A stretch of 64,000 bases of DNA from Actinoallomurus sp963736325 (GCA_963736325.1 CAVTOG010000008.1:372001-436000), one strand, 5' to 3'; shown: positions 44,505 through 53,613, counted from the stretch's first letter. Notes: generated from the letters alone by a model not told the origin. Program-made: numbers and translations.

Positions 44505-45143
44505 ATGGCGAAACCGAGGCCGGCGGCCGGAGGAGGGCGCTGGGTCGAGGTCCCGCCCGAGCGGGTCGCGCGATGGATCGCCGGGTTCGGAGAGCGCCAC
44601 GGCGGCTACGAGACCGAGACGGAGCCGCGGGTCGTGCGCCTGACCGGCGGCGACGGGGCGCGGGCCGAGTGTCACGTGCCGTTTCCGCCCCTCGACGGCG
44701 ACCTCGCCGACCACGCGCTCCGGGAGCGCCGCGTCGGCGTCCTCCTCGTACGCCTCGGCGGCTACGCCTGCGGGGTCTTCGACGGTGACCGGCTGGTCGT
44801 GTCGAAGGTCGGCGCGAGGCTCGTCCACGGGCGCAGCGCGGCGGGCGGGCAGTCGCAGCAGCGGTTCGCGCGGCGCCGCGACAAGCAGGCGCGTGAGGCC
44901 CTGCATGCGGCGGCCGATGTCGCGGCGCGCGTCCTCGCCCCGCACGCCGGAGAGCTGGAGGCCCTCGTGTGCGGCGGCGACCGCCGCGCGGTCGACGCGT
45001 TGCGCGAGGACCCGCGACTGAAGGCGATGTTCGAGAAGGAGACCGGGGTGTTCCTGGACGTGCCCGACCCCCGGCTCGCCGTGCTCAGGGAGACGCCGCC
45101 GCGCTTCCGCGCCGTACGCGTGCGGATCGTCGAACCAGGATGA
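44505..45143 (+). CDS. acVLRF1 family peptidyl-tRNA hydrolase
   Basis: A 212-residue actinobacterial Vms1/eRF1-like protein. The catalytic GGQ lies at about residues 114-116 within GRSAAGGQSQQRFARRR, the hallmark of release-factor-type peptidyl-tRNA hydrolases. In eukaryotes Vms1 frees nascent chains from stalled 60S subunits; the bacterial homologues probably act in ribosome rescue. No rescue partner is adjacent. Its 3' end overlaps the convergent DUF2330 gene by 59 nt. Confidence 0.87.
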   Translation: MAKPRPAAGGGRWVEVPPERVARWIAGFGERHGGYETETEPRVVRLTGGDGARAECHVPFPPLDGDLADHALRERRVGVLLVRLGGYACGVFDGDRLVVSKVGARLVHGRSAAGGQSQQRFARRRDKQAREALHAAADVAARVLAPHAGELEALVCGGDRRAVDALREDPRLKAMFEKETGVFLDVPDPRLAVLRETPPRFRAVRVRIVEPG

Positions 45144-45924
45144 CCGCGGCGGCGGCGACCAGGACGACGGGCACCGCCAGGAACCACAGGAAGGCCGGGA
45201 TCCCGAGGAACGTCACCAGCTCGTCCTCGTCCTCGACCTGCCGGTACGGCGTGTCGGCGATGTACTTCGGGCGCAGGTCGCCGGTGAGCGACCGCGCGGG
45301 GAACGCGATGCGCAGCGGGTCCAGCGAGCCGGTCAGCGTGCCCTTCTCCGGCGCCAGCTTGATCGCGGTGTAGGTCCAGTGCTCGGCGACGTACGGTTTC
45401 AGCGCGTCGGCCAGCCGGCCCTTCATGGGGTAGCCGTGAGATCTCAGCCAGGCCGCGAGGGCCTTCGGGTCGCCGGCGGACAGCGTCGTCACCTGGAACG
45501 GCCCGAGCCGCTGACTCGCCAGCACTCCGACCCCGCTCGCGGCGCCGGGCGCGGGCGCGCCGGACATGTTCCCCGCGCCGCCGAAGTCCGGCAGCCACTT
45601 CCGGTGCCGTACGACCCTGGGTTCGGTCAGCCGGTCCAGTTGGTCGAACCAGGTGCTCTCGCCGAGAGCGACCGTCGCGCGCGCCGGCGTCGGCATCAGC
45701 CAGGCGGCGTCGCGAGCCCGCGACCGAACCGACAGCCGCATGACGATCTCCTCGCGCACGCCGTCGTAGCGGACGATCGAGGTCTCCTCCGCGACGGAGA
45801 CGCCGGAATCGGTGGAGGTGACCAGCGCGCCGCATCCGCACGCCCACGAGGGCGGCACGACGCCGAGGCCGGTGACCGCCACGATGACCAGGACCAGGAG
45901 CCGGGGCAGGAGTCTGCTGCGCAT
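45085..45924 (-). CDS. DUF2330 membrane-anchored exported protein
   Basis: A 279-residue protein with a signal peptide (residues 1 to about 28, ending SWA before CGCG), a DUF2330-type extracellular domain with a CGCG cysteine cluster at its start, and a C-terminal anchor (FLWFLAVPVVLVAAAAVIL). Function unknown. It is convergent with acVLRF1, with overlapping 3' ends. Confidence 0.8.
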   Translation of the reverse strand: MRSRLLPRLLVLVIVAVTGLGVVPPSWACGCGALVTSTDSGVSVAEETSIVRYDGVREEIVMRLSVRSRARDAAWLMPTPARATVALGESTWFDQLDRLTEPRVVRHRKWLPDFGGAGNMSGAPAPGAASGVGVLASQRLGPFQVTTLSAGDPKALAAWLRSHGYPMKGRLADALKPYVAEHWTYTAIKLAPEKGTLTGSLDPLRIAFPARSLTGDLRPKYIADTPYRQVEDEDELVTFLGIPAFLWFLAVPVVLVAAAAVILVRRSARVRRGSAAASP

Positions 45925-46003
45925 GCCGGTGAGACGCCGGACCGCGCCCCGCCGGTTTCGGGGCGCGGATCACGGTTGGGACTCAGGACCCAGGCGTCGT
46001 CAG

Positions 46004-46035
46004 GACGGCGCCGGCCTGTACGAGCCGGCGCCGTC
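46004..46035 (-). terminator. hairpin terminator
   Basis: A perfect 12-bp stem (GACGGCGCCGGC with GCCGGCGCCGTC) and 8-nt loop, 28 nt past the stop of the small membrane protein gene on the minus strand. Confidence 0.7.
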
Positions 46036-46063
46036 GGCGGTCACGCGGGGGTGACCGGAAGAC

Positions 46064-46261
46064 TCACTTGCTGGGCTGTGGGGTCTTGCACTTGATCTTG
46101 GGGTTGACGCCCATGTAGTTGAGCGGGCCCGCGATGATCGTCACGGCGACGGTGGTGGCTTTCGCGCAGTTGATGTCCGAGTCGCTGTAATAGTGACGCT
46201 GGCCGGCAGCGATGGCGCCGATGATCAACCACACCAGGATCAGAGCGGATCCGATGCGCAT
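46064..46261 (-). CDS. small single-pass membrane protein (65 aa)
   Basis: The 65 residues start MRIGSALILVWLIIGAIAAG, one transmembrane helix or uncleaved signal, followed by an outside segment with two cysteines (DINCAK and KIKCK) and a second hydrophobic stretch. A GGAGGG ribosome site precedes the ATG. I have the impression of a widespread small actinobacterial family of unknown role. The approximately 200 nt upstream (46262-46462) hold its promoter and no other gene. Confidence 0.65.
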   Translation of the reverse strand: MRIGSALILVWLIIGAIAAGQRHYYSDSDINCAKATTVAVTIIAGPLNYMGVNPKIKCKTPQPSK

Positions 46262-46462
46262 AGGGCTGCCCTCCACTTGAATCTCGCCTCTGCGAACCAT
46301 TCAACGTGCTTGGCGACATCTTCCCGTATCCGGGGAGATTACTCCGAGGGTCGCACCTTTTCCCCGGAACGACCACTCCGACCTGGTGCGTCACGCCGAA
46401 TGTCTACAGGGCATGGAAAAGGCGGGCTCGCGCGGGTGACTCCGGTGGGTGACCGCATGAGG

Positions 46463-47224
46463 TCAACGGGCCGGTGGCCGCCGCGTGACGGGGATGTCGA
46501 AGTACGTGTTCGGGAACGGTTCTGGCGAATACGTGAAGTGCCACCATTCCTCGGCGATGCCGGCGAAGCCGACTCCGGAGAGTGTTTTCCTCAGGAGTGC
46601 TCTCGCGGCGCGCTTAGTGCCGGTGACACGAGGGTCGTTCGTGTGGGCGAGTGTGTCGAAACAGTCGAAGCCGGTGCCCATGTCGACCGAGTCGTCGGGG
46701 AAGCGCCGGGCCTTCGGCGCGTAGCACGGAGTGAGGCGCTCGCCGGGACGGTAGGCGCGCTCCGGGGCGGCGGGCAGCCGCGCGATCGTCAGGTCCACGG
46801 TGCTGCCGCGGCTGTGCCCGGACCGCTCGGCGATGTAGCCGTCGGCGAACAGCCGCGACTTGTCGACGCGAGGGTAGAACTCGCCTTTCATGGACCGGGC
46901 GCGCGGGTCCTTCGCCCATGAGACGAAACGGTTCACGGCCCGCTGCGGCCGGTAGCAGTCGTAGACCTTCAGCGAGTACCCCTCGCGCCGCAGCCTCACC
47001 TGGGCCCGGTGCAGGGCGCGCGCGGCCGGCTCGGTCAGCAGGCACACGGGCGCGTCGTACCCGTCGACCCGCGCCCCGGTGAAGTTGTGTGGGGTCGCGT
47101 AGCGGATCTGCTGCTGGATCGTCGGGTCGACGTCGGCGAGCGGCACCAGCACGCCCGGCGCCGGGGTCGCCGCCGGCGTCATGGCGACGGCCAGCGCGAG
47201 GAGCGTCCCGGGGAGTTTCCGCAT
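46463..47224 (-). CDS. secreted D-alanyl-D-alanine dipeptidase (VanX/M15D type)
   Basis: A 253-residue zinc peptidase with a signal peptide (about residues 1-22). Zinc and catalytic residues are in SGHSRGSTVDL (about residue 135) and AEEWWHF (about 227); DCYRPQRAV supplies the conserved arginine. VanX cleaves D-Ala-D-Ala; secreted family members more likely recycle or scavenge cell-wall dipeptides. No vanH/vanA genes are near, so glycopeptide resistance is not indicated. Confidence 0.88.
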   Translation of the reverse strand: MRKLPGTLLALAVAMTPAATPAPGVLVPLADVDPTIQQQIRYATPHNFTGARVDGYDAPVCLLTEPAARALHRAQVRLRREGYSLKVYDCYRPQRAVNRFVSWAKDPRARSMKGEFYPRVDKSRLFADGYIAERSGHSRGSTVDLTIARLPAAPERAYRPGERLTPCYAPKARRFPDDSVDMGTGFDCFDTLAHTNDPRVTGTKRAARALLRKTLSGVGFAGIAEEWWHFTYSPEPFPNTYFDIPVTRRPPAR

Positions 47225-47267
47225 CCCTATGGCTTACCACACCCTCGAATCAGCCCTGACCTGCGAA

Positions 47268-47302
47268 GATCCGGCGCGCCTCGGGGGAGGGCGCACCGGA
47301 TC
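47268..47302 (-). terminator. terminator after PHB depolymerase gene
   Basis: A 13-bp stem with one mismatch (GATCCGGCGCGCC with GGCGCACCGGATC), 9-nt loop, directly after the depolymerase stop on the minus strand. Confidence 0.6.
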
Positions 47303-47310
47303 TCCCGTGG

Positions 47311-48321
47311 TCAGCCGCCCAGGGCGTGGACCATGGCCATCACGGCCTCGATCTGCGGGCCGCCGTGAGTGTCGTAGTTGCCGGCGCCCAGGTAGCCCCA
47401 CCAGTCCCAGCAGCCCTGCGGGTTGCTGCCGAGCGCCGCGGTCGCCTGCGGGTACAGCACGATCATGTTGTTCGTGTCGCCGTACTCGTTCAGGTGGGCC
47501 TTGGTCGCGAAGGCGTTACCGACCGAGTCGACGCCCTGGAGGCACCCGTGCAAGGCGACCATGAGGCGGCAGGACGCGCCGGACGCGCAGGCGCTCGGCA
47601 CGTACAGGTAGCCCTTGGACGCCATGCTGGCGGAGGCGGGGTTGCCGCCCGGCACGTAGGCGCTCTGGTCGAACTGCGAGAGCGTGCCCGACGCGCTGCC
47701 GGCGGGGGCCGACACCGAGCCGAGCAGGTGGCCGAGCATCGTGCCCTCGGGGTCGTTGCCGCAGTTGTTGAGGTACGGCGTGAAGCTGGAGTTGCAGGGG
47801 TTGGGGCCGAGCGGGCTGACCCAGGAGTGGCCGGCCGCCGTGGTGTTGTCATAGGTCACGCCGGCCCCGAAGTCCTGGTAGAACTTCACCAGGTCGTTCG
47901 AGGACCCGACGTTGACCGTCGTGTCGCTGGTGCCGTGGAAGACGTACACCGGGCGGTCCGAGAGGTTCGCGACGTTGTCGATCTTGCCTTGCGACGCACG
48001 GTCGCGCGCGGTCTGTTCCAGGGTGGCGAGCTGCCGGTCCTGGATGGCGGTCATGCAGGCCAGCGTCGCGGTGGTGAGGCTGCCCTGCGCGCAGTGGTAC
48101 GGACCGCCGGCGAAGACTCCGACGCCCTTGAAGGTGCCGGAGTAGGCGACCTGGAGCTGGTCGGCCATGAAGCCGCCGGCGGACACGCCCGACGTGTACA
48201 CGGAGCTGATGGAGTACGGAGTGAGGGCGGCCTGCGCCGGCCCGGTGAGGGCGGCGCCGGCCAGGCTCATCGCCGTCAGGACGACGGCGAGCCTGCGGAG
48301 GCGGCGAAGCGGGGATTTCAT
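47311..48321 (-). CDS. secreted poly(3-hydroxybutyrate) depolymerase
   Basis: Extracellular esterase that attacks polyhydroxybutyrate. The 336 residues begin with a signal peptide (about 1-31, ending PAQA). The lipase box GVSAGGFM places the nucleophile serine at about residue 47, unusually near the mature N-terminus; the Asp is in HGTSDTTVN and the His in AAGHSWV. A second conserved block GCWDWWGYLG is near the end. There is no separate substrate-binding domain. It is downstream of another secreted hydrolase by 26 nt. Confidence 0.85.
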   Translation of the reverse strand: MKSPLRRLRRLAVVLTAMSLAGAALTGPAQAALTPYSISSVYTSGVSAGGFMADQLQVAYSGTFKGVGVFAGGPYHCAQGSLTTATLACMTAIQDRQLATLEQTARDRASQGKIDNVANLSDRPVYVFHGTSDTTVNVGSSNDLVKFYQDFGAGVTYDNTTAAGHSWVSPLGPNPCNSSFTPYLNNCGNDPEGTMLGHLLGSVSAPAGSASGTLSQFDQSAYVPGGNPASASMASKGYLYVPSACASGASCRLMVALHGCLQGVDSVGNAFATKAHLNEYGDTNNMIVLYPQATAALGSNPQGCWDWWGYLGAGNYDTHGGPQIEAVMAMVHALGG

Positions 48322-48347
48322 CGGACTCCTTCGTGAGGTGCTCGCCG

Positions 48348-49709
48348 TCACGAGGTCAGCGAGCAGGTGTTGGCGAGGTCCCCCGATGTCGGTCGGGCCA
48401 GCGTGGCGCTGGGCGGCGGAGTGTGCCCGGAGTTCCATCCCTCCAGGGCGGTGAAGGCCGAGCGGAAGCACGGCAGGATCGGCCGCAGCCGGTCCGGGAA
48501 CGTGTCGTACAGGCCGTCGACGTGGTTGCCGCCGCCGATCCGGTAGTAGCGGAACCGCCGGTCACGGCCCTGGTCCTGAACCATGCGGGCGTACACGTCG
48601 GAGTCACGCGAGATCGGCAGCAGGGTGTCGAGCGTGCCCTGGAGCGTGATGAGCGGCTTGCCGATGCGCCCGGTCAGCGACACCTGTGAGACGGCGCGGT
48701 GCACCGGGTGCGGCCGGGCGGCGTAGGCGTAGTCGGCGTCGCAGCCGGGCGTGCCGGAGGCGCAGTACGGCGTGCCGGCCTCGGTCGCACCGTCGTAGCC
48801 CGGGTCGAACTCCTCGCGGTAGATCCGCTGCGTCAGGTCCCAGTACACCTGCTCGTGGTAGGGCCACAGGAACTCCGAGCCGGGTGCGAGGCCTGCGTCG
48901 AGCAGGGCCTGGTGCGCGCTCTCGTCGCCGGCCGCGTACGCGGGGTAGTTCTTCAGCACCGACGGCAGGTACGTGAACAGGTTCGGGCCGCCGGCGCGCC
49001 ACAGCGTGCCCTCCCAGTCGACGCCGCCGTCGTAGAGCGCGGGGTGGTGTTCGAGCTGCCAGCGGACCAGGTAGCCGCCGTTGGAGACGCCGGCGGCGTA
49101 CGTGCGTCCCGGCGGCCGCCCGTACCGGCGCGCCACGACGGCCTTGGCCGCCAGGGTGAGCTGGGTGACCCTCGCGTTCCACTCCGCCACCGCGTCGCCG
49201 GGCCGGCGGCCGTCGCGGTAGAAGGTGGCGCCGATGTTGCCCTTGTCGGTGGCGGCGTAGGCGTAGCCGCGGGCGAGGACCCAGTCGGAGATCGTGAAGT
49301 CGTTGGCGTACTGTGCGCGGTTGCCCGGCGTGCCGGCGACCACGAGCCCGCCGTTCCAGTGGTCGGGGAGGCGGATCACGAACTGGGCGTCGTGGTTCCA
49401 GCCGTGCGTGGTGTTGAACGCCGAGGTGTCGGGGAAGTAGCCGTCGATCTGCGTGCCGGGCACGCCGGTCGGGTTGCGGGCCCCGGCCGGCTGCAGCCCG
49501 GCCCACTGGGCGGGGTCGCTGTGCCCGTCGGCCACGGTGCCGGCGGTGGTCAGGTCGGGCAGGCACGCGTCGACCTGGCGCTCGGCGCCCGGCACGGCGA
49601 CGTGGCATCGCCCGGCCGCCGCCGTGGCCGCGGGGACCACGGCCACGGCCGATCCGGCGGTGGCGGCGAGCCCGAGCGTCAGGGCGGCGAGGCGGCGGAC
49701 ACGGGTCAT
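48348..49709 (-). CDS. secreted alpha/beta hydrolase (tannase/feruloyl-esterase or 3HB-oligomer hydrolase-like)
   Basis: A 453-residue exported hydrolase: signal peptide 1 to about 31 (ending ATAAA), nucleophile elbow GVSNGGYLVRW (about residue 195), probable Asp in QGTLDTLLPI and His in GGGNHVDGLY. The fold pattern fits the tannase/feruloyl esterase clan. Being first gene of an operon with a PHB depolymerase, hydrolysis of 3-hydroxybutyrate oligomers is an attractive but unproven role. The ATG at 49709 begins MTRVRRLAAL. Confidence 0.75.
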   Translation of the reverse strand: MTRVRRLAALTLGLAATAGSAVAVVPAATAAAGRCHVAVPGAERQVDACLPDLTTAGTVADGHSDPAQWAGLQPAGARNPTGVPGTQIDGYFPDTSAFNTTHGWNHDAQFVIRLPDHWNGGLVVAGTPGNRAQYANDFTISDWVLARGYAYAATDKGNIGATFYRDGRRPGDAVAEWNARVTQLTLAAKAVVARRYGRPPGRTYAAGVSNGGYLVRWQLEHHPALYDGGVDWEGTLWRAGGPNLFTYLPSVLKNYPAYAAGDESAHQALLDAGLAPGSEFLWPYHEQVYWDLTQRIYREEFDPGYDGATEAGTPYCASGTPGCDADYAYAARPHPVHRAVSQVSLTGRIGKPLITLQGTLDTLLPISRDSDVYARMVQDQGRDRRFRYYRIGGGNHVDGLYDTFPDRLRPILPCFRSAFTALEGWNSGHTPPPSATLARPTSGDLANTCSLTS

Positions 49710-50048
49710 GAAGGTTTCCTTTGTGAGCGATCCGGAGATTGCCGTCATCGTCACCGCGCCGGCCGCCGCGTTCCAGCCGTGAGCGCCACACTTTCCGGCC
49801 TTGGGGCGTGTGTGTGACCCACATCACCTTGAGGTCGTGAGGCGTCGCGGGACGGGCGTTCCAGGGGATCCGCTGGCCCCCGCCGTACGCGTTCCGTCCG
49901 GCCGTCCACCTATGTCGCACGGACACGCGCTCTCGGCGCGGATTGTGTCGATCCGCCACATCGCCGACCGTTACGGCGCGGCCTAGTGTTCCCGGACATA
50001 TCAAGCGTGTGACCTGCACAACACACCATGCCGGGACGAGGAGACGTA
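49710..50048. promoter_or_regulatory. divergent hydrolase/ABC importer promoter region
   Basis: The 339-nt gap between divergent units contains two copies of an ATGTGG...ACAC element (minus-strand reading): ATGTGGGTCACAC at 49824-49812, towards the hydrolase genes, and ATGTGGCGGATCGACAC at 49961-49945, towards the importer. A TAGTGT -10-like box for the importer lies at 49984-49989, about 23 nt after the second element. Confidence 0.5.
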
Positions 50049-50804
50049 ATGCCAGCGGTCCTTACGGCGCGGAGTCTGTCCAAGGAGTTCCGCGGCTTCC
50101 GCGCGGTGGACGGCGTCGACCTCGACGTGGCCGAAGGCAGCGTGCACGCGCTCGTCGGGCCGAACGGGGCCGGCAAGACCACCCTGTTCAACCTGCTGAC
50201 CGGGTTCCTGCGGCCCACGGACGGGCGGATCACGCTCGGCTCCCATGACCTGACGGGACGCCCGCCCGAGCGGATCGCCCGCCTCGGCGTCGCGCGCTCG
50301 TTCCAGATCACCAGCCTGTTCCCGCAGCTGACCGCGCGGGAGCACGTCGAACTCGCGCTTCAGGCCGGCACCGGCCTCGGCTGGCGGTTCTGGCGTTCGG
50401 ACCGGCGGATGACGCGCTTCGGCGACCGGGCGCGCGAGCTGCTCGACCAGGTGCGCCTGTCCGCGCTCGCCGAGACGCATGCCGGGGCCCTCTCGTACGG
50501 GCACAAGCGGGCCCTCGAACTGGCCCTCGCGCTCGCCCTCGACCCGAAGGTGCTGCTCCTGGACGAGCCGACGGCCGGGATGGGCGTCGAGGACGTGACC
50601 GCGACTGCGGACCTGATCGGCCGGGTGCGCGACGGCCGCACCATCGTCCTGGTCGAGCACAACATGAACGTCGTCGCGACCCTCGCCGACACCGTGACCG
50701 TCCTGCAGTCCGGGCGGGTCCTCGTCGAGGGCCCGTACACCGAGATCCGGCGGGATCCACGCGTGATCGCCGCCTACCTGGGAGACGCCGATGCTACGGA
50801 TTGA
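50049..50804 (+). CDS. branched-chain-type ABC importer ATPase (LivG-like)
   Basis: A 251-residue ATPase with Walker A GPNGAGKTTLFN (about residue 38), signature ALSYGHKRALELAL (a LivG-type variant), Walker B VLLLDEPTAGM and H-loop LVEHNMNVV. The ATG at 50049 has GAGGAG upstream; an ATG 21 nt earlier is less likely. First gene of a five-gene importer operon; adjacency to PHB hydrolases and 3-hydroxybutyrate dehydrogenase suggests a hydroxy-acid substrate. Confidence 0.9.
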   Translation: MPAVLTARSLSKEFRGFRAVDGVDLDVAEGSVHALVGPNGAGKTTLFNLLTGFLRPTDGRITLGSHDLTGRPPERIARLGVARSFQITSLFPQLTAREHVELALQAGTGLGWRFWRSDRRMTRFGDRARELLDQVRLSALAETHAGALSYGHKRALELALALALDPKVLLLDEPTAGMGVEDVTATADLIGRVRDGRTIVLVEHNMNVVATLADTVTVLQSGRVLVEGPYTEIRRDPRVIAAYLGDADATD

Positions 50805-51483
50805 CGGCCTGTCCGCCTGGTACGGCGAGGCGCAGGCCCTGCGCGAGGTCTCGCTGGAGGTCGAAGAGGGAGAGATCGTCACCCTCGTCGGCCGCAACGG
50901 TGCCGGGAAGACCACGCTGCTGCGCTGCGTCATGGGCCTGCACGAGCGGGTCGAGGGCACCGTGGAGTTCCTCGGCGCCGGAGTCGGCGGGCTCGCGCCG
51001 CACCGGCGGGCGCGCCGCGGGCTCGGGTACGTCCCCGACGACCGCGGGATCTTCGCGAACCTGTCGGTGGAGGAGAACCTCACGCTTCCGCCGTCCGCCG
51101 GCCCCGACCCGTGGTCGCTGGAGAAGGTCTACGAGACCTTCCCCCGCCTGCGCGAACGCCGCCGCTCCCCGGGCACGAAGCTGTCCGGCGGAGAGCAGCA
51201 GATGCTGGCGCTCGCGCGGGTCCTGCGGATGGGCGCGCGGCTGCTGCTGCTCGACGAGCCGACCGAGGGCCTGTCCCCGCTGATCGTCCAGCAGATCGGC
51301 GCGATCCTGCGCGAGGTCAAGGAACAGGGCGTCACCGTCCTGCTGATCGAACAGAACGTCCACTTCGCCGCGACCGTCGCCGACCGGCACTACCTGCTCG
51401 CCGAAGGCCGCGTCGCCGAGTCCATGGACAACGCGGAAGTCAGGGCCCGCGAGCACGAGCTGCTCGAATACCTCGGAATCTAG
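50791..51483 (+). CDS. branched-chain-type ABC importer ATPase (LivF-like)
   Basis: A 230-residue ATPase with Walker A VGRNGAGKTTLLR (about residue 35), signature LSGGEQQMLALAR, Walker B LLLLDEPTEGLSP and H-loop LLIEQNVHFA. It overlaps the LivG-like gene by 14 nt. The two ATPases would form a heterodimer under the two permeases. Confidence 0.92.
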   Translation: MLRIDGLSAWYGEAQALREVSLEVEEGEIVTLVGRNGAGKTTLLRCVMGLHERVEGTVEFLGAGVGGLAPHRRARRGLGYVPDDRGIFANLSVEENLTLPPSAGPDPWSLEKVYETFPRLRERRRSPGTKLSGGEQQMLALARVLRMGARLLLLDEPTEGLSPLIVQQIGAILREVKEQGVTVLLIEQNVHFAATVADRHYLLAEGRVAESMDNAEVRAREHELLEYLGI

Positions 51484-51495
51484 GGAGACGAAACG

Positions 51496-52737
51496 ATGAG
51501 ACCCTTCGGTCGTGCGGCGGCGCTGGCCGCCGGAGCGGCACTGCTCGCCGCGGGTTGCAACGGCGGACCGGGCGGCGGTGGCGGGAAGATCAGCGACGGG
51601 AAGATCGAGATAGCCGTCCTCAACGACCAGTCGGGCGTCTACGCCGACCTGTCGGGCAAGAACAGCGTCGAGGCCGTCAAGATGGCCATCGCCGACTACA
51701 AGGCCAAGTACGGCGACAAGGCCGTCGCGAAAAAGGTCGAGGTCACCTCGGCGGACCACCAGAACAAGCCCGAGGTGGCCAACTCCAAGGCCCAGGAGCT
51801 GTACGACCGCCAGCACGCCGACATCATTCTCGACGTGCCGACCTCCTCGGCGGCGCTGGCCGTGGCGAACGTCGCCAAGACCAAGAAGAAGCTCTTCATG
51901 GACATCGGCGCCGGCGCCACCGCGCTGGAGGGCACGAGCTGCAACAAGTACACGTTCCACTACGGCTACAACACCTACATGCTCGCCCACGGCACCGGGC
52001 AGACGATCACCCAGGACGGCGGGAAGAACTGGTACATCGTCTACCCGGACTACGCGTTCGGGCAGGACATGAACAAGAACTTCTCCGCGGCGATCAAGGG
52101 CGCGGGCGGCACGATCGTCAAGAACGACCCCACGCCGTTCCCGAACGACAACTTCTCGACGTTCCTTCTCAAGGCGCCCGGCCTGAATCCCAAGCCGCAG
52201 GTGCTGGGCGCGATGCAGGCCGGCGGTGACCTGGTCAACCTCGTGAAGCAGTACAACGAGTACAAGCTGCGCGACAAGGGCATCAGCCTCGCGGTCGGCC
52301 TGATGTTCCTCACCGACATCCACTCGCTCGGCCCGGACGCTCTCGCCGGCACCAAGTTCAGCGACGCCTGGTACTGGAACGCGAGCCAGGACAACCGGAG
52401 CTGGGCCGACAAGTTCCAGGCCAAGACCGGCAAGCGGCCGACCTTCGCGCACGCCGCCAACTACTCGGCCGCGACGCAGTACCTGGAGGCGGTCCAGCGG
52501 GCCGGCACCGACAAGTCCGACACCGTGGTCAAGCAGCTCGAAGGCCTGAAGTTCAACGACGTCTTCGCCAAGAACGCCACGATCCGCGCCCAGGACCACC
52601 TCCTGCTGCACGACGCCTACCTCGCCCAGGTCAAGCCCTCCAGCGAGGTCAAGGAGCCCTGGGACTACGAGAAGATCATCAAGACCGTCCCGGCCGACCA
52701 GGCGTTCCAGCAGCCCGACCCCGCCTGCAAGCTGTAG
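51496..52737 (+). CDS. ABC importer substrate-binding lipoprotein (LivK-like)
   Basis: A 413-residue periplasmic-binding-type lipoprotein. Lipobox LLAAGC puts the lipidated Cys near residue 21, followed by a Gly-rich linker and a type I two-lobed fold (KIEIAVLNDQSGVYADLSG, then NKPEVANSKAQELYDRQHAD). Members of this family bind amino acids, amides, urea or aromatic and short hydroxy acids. It lies between the ATPase and permease genes. Specificity cannot be read directly; context favours 3-hydroxybutyrate or its oligomers. Confidence 0.9.
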   Translation: MRPFGRAAALAAGAALLAAGCNGGPGGGGGKISDGKIEIAVLNDQSGVYADLSGKNSVEAVKMAIADYKAKYGDKAVAKKVEVTSADHQNKPEVANSKAQELYDRQHADIILDVPTSSAALAVANVAKTKKKLFMDIGAGATALEGTSCNKYTFHYGYNTYMLAHGTGQTITQDGGKNWYIVYPDYAFGQDMNKNFSAAIKGAGGTIVKNDPTPFPNDNFSTFLLKAPGLNPKPQVLGAMQAGGDLVNLVKQYNEYKLRDKGISLAVGLMFLTDIHSLGPDALAGTKFSDAWYWNASQDNRSWADKFQAKTGKRPTFAHAANYSAATQYLEAVQRAGTDKSDTVVKQLEGLKFNDVFAKNATIRAQDHLLLHDAYLAQVKPSSEVKEPWDYEKIIKTVPADQAFQQPDPACKL

Positions 52738-52749
52738 GAGGAGTCCCCC

Positions 52750-53613
52750 GTGCTTCAGCAGGCATTCAATGGTCTCGTCGGCGGGGCGTTCTACGCCCTG
52801 CTGGCGCTCGGCCTCGCCGTCATCTTCGGGATGCTCGGCGTCGTCAACTTCGCCCACGGCGCCTTCTACATGCTCGGCGCGTTCGGCGCGTACGTGATGC
52901 TCACTGACTGGGGAGTGAGCTTCTGGATCGCGCTGTTCGCCGTGCCGATCGTGCTAGGCGTCGTGGGCGTTGCACTCGAACGGCTGTTCATCAGCCGCCT
53001 CACCGCGCTCGACCCGCTGTACAACTTCCTGCTCACCTTCGGCCTCGCCCTGGTGCTGCAGGACGTGGTCAAGCGGGAGTACGGCGTGCAGTCCCAGCCG
53101 TACCCGCGGCCGAGCGCGCTGTCCGGCTCGATCGACCTGGGTTTGTTCTCCTACCCCGCCTACCAGGTGTTCGTGCTCGGCGTCGCGGTGGTCACCTGCC
53201 TCGCGGTCTGGTACGTGCTGTCGCGCACGCGCGCCGGCATGATCGTGCGGGCGGCGACCGAACGGCCCGAGCTGAGCCGCGCGCTCGGCATCGACGTCGG
53301 GCGCTGGGTCACCCCGGTGTTCGGCTTCGGCATCGCGCTGGCCGGCCTGGCCGGTGTGCTGGCCGCGCCGATGCGCGCGGTCAACCCGCTGATGGGGTCC
53401 GACCTGATCATCGCGGTGTTCGCGGTCGTCGTCATCGGCGGCCTCGGATCGATCTTCGGCTCGGTCGCGGCGGGCTTCGCCGTCGGCGTGCTGACCGCGC
53501 TGTGCAACTACTACGTCCCGCAGTTCTCGCAGACCCTGGTGTTCATCCTCATGGTCGTGGTGCTGCTCTGGCGGCCGGCGGGCCTGTTCGGACGCGAGGA
53601 GGGAATCGCGTGA
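52750..53613 (+). CDS. branched-chain-type ABC importer permease (LivH-like)
   Basis: A 287-residue inner-membrane permease with eight hydrophobic segments. Family landmarks: NGLVGGAFYALLALGLAVIFG at the start (shown in part), MLGVVNFAHGAFYMLGA, and GGLGSIFGSVAAGFAVG, the ATPase-contact loop. Starts GTG at 52750, 12 nt after the binding-protein stop; overlaps the LivM-like gene as GTGA. Confidence 0.92.
   Translation: MLQQAFNGLVGGAFYALLALGLAVIFGMLGVVNFAHGAFYMLGAFGAYVMLTDWGVSFWIALFAVPIVLGVVGVALERLFISRLTALDPLYNFLLTFGLALVLQDVVKREYGVQSQPYPRPSALSGSIDLGLFSYPAYQVFVLGVAVVTCLAVWYVLSRTRAGMIVRAATERPELSRALGIDVGRWVTPVFGFGIALAGLAGVLAAPMRAVNPLMGSDLIIAVFAVVVIGGLGSIFGSVAAGFAVGVLTALCNYYVPQFSQTLVFILMVVVLLWRPAGLFGREEGIA

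Noticed and set aside
46463..47224. Vancomycin-resistance locus suggested by a VanX-type dipeptidase
   Set aside because: The protein has a signal peptide and no vanH, vanA, vanR or vanS genes are adjacent; a secreted wall-recycling role is more likely.
50794..52857. 687-codon minus-strand open frame across the ABC importer genes
   Set aside because: Shadow of the LivF-like, binding-protein and LivH-like genes; no recognisable domain.
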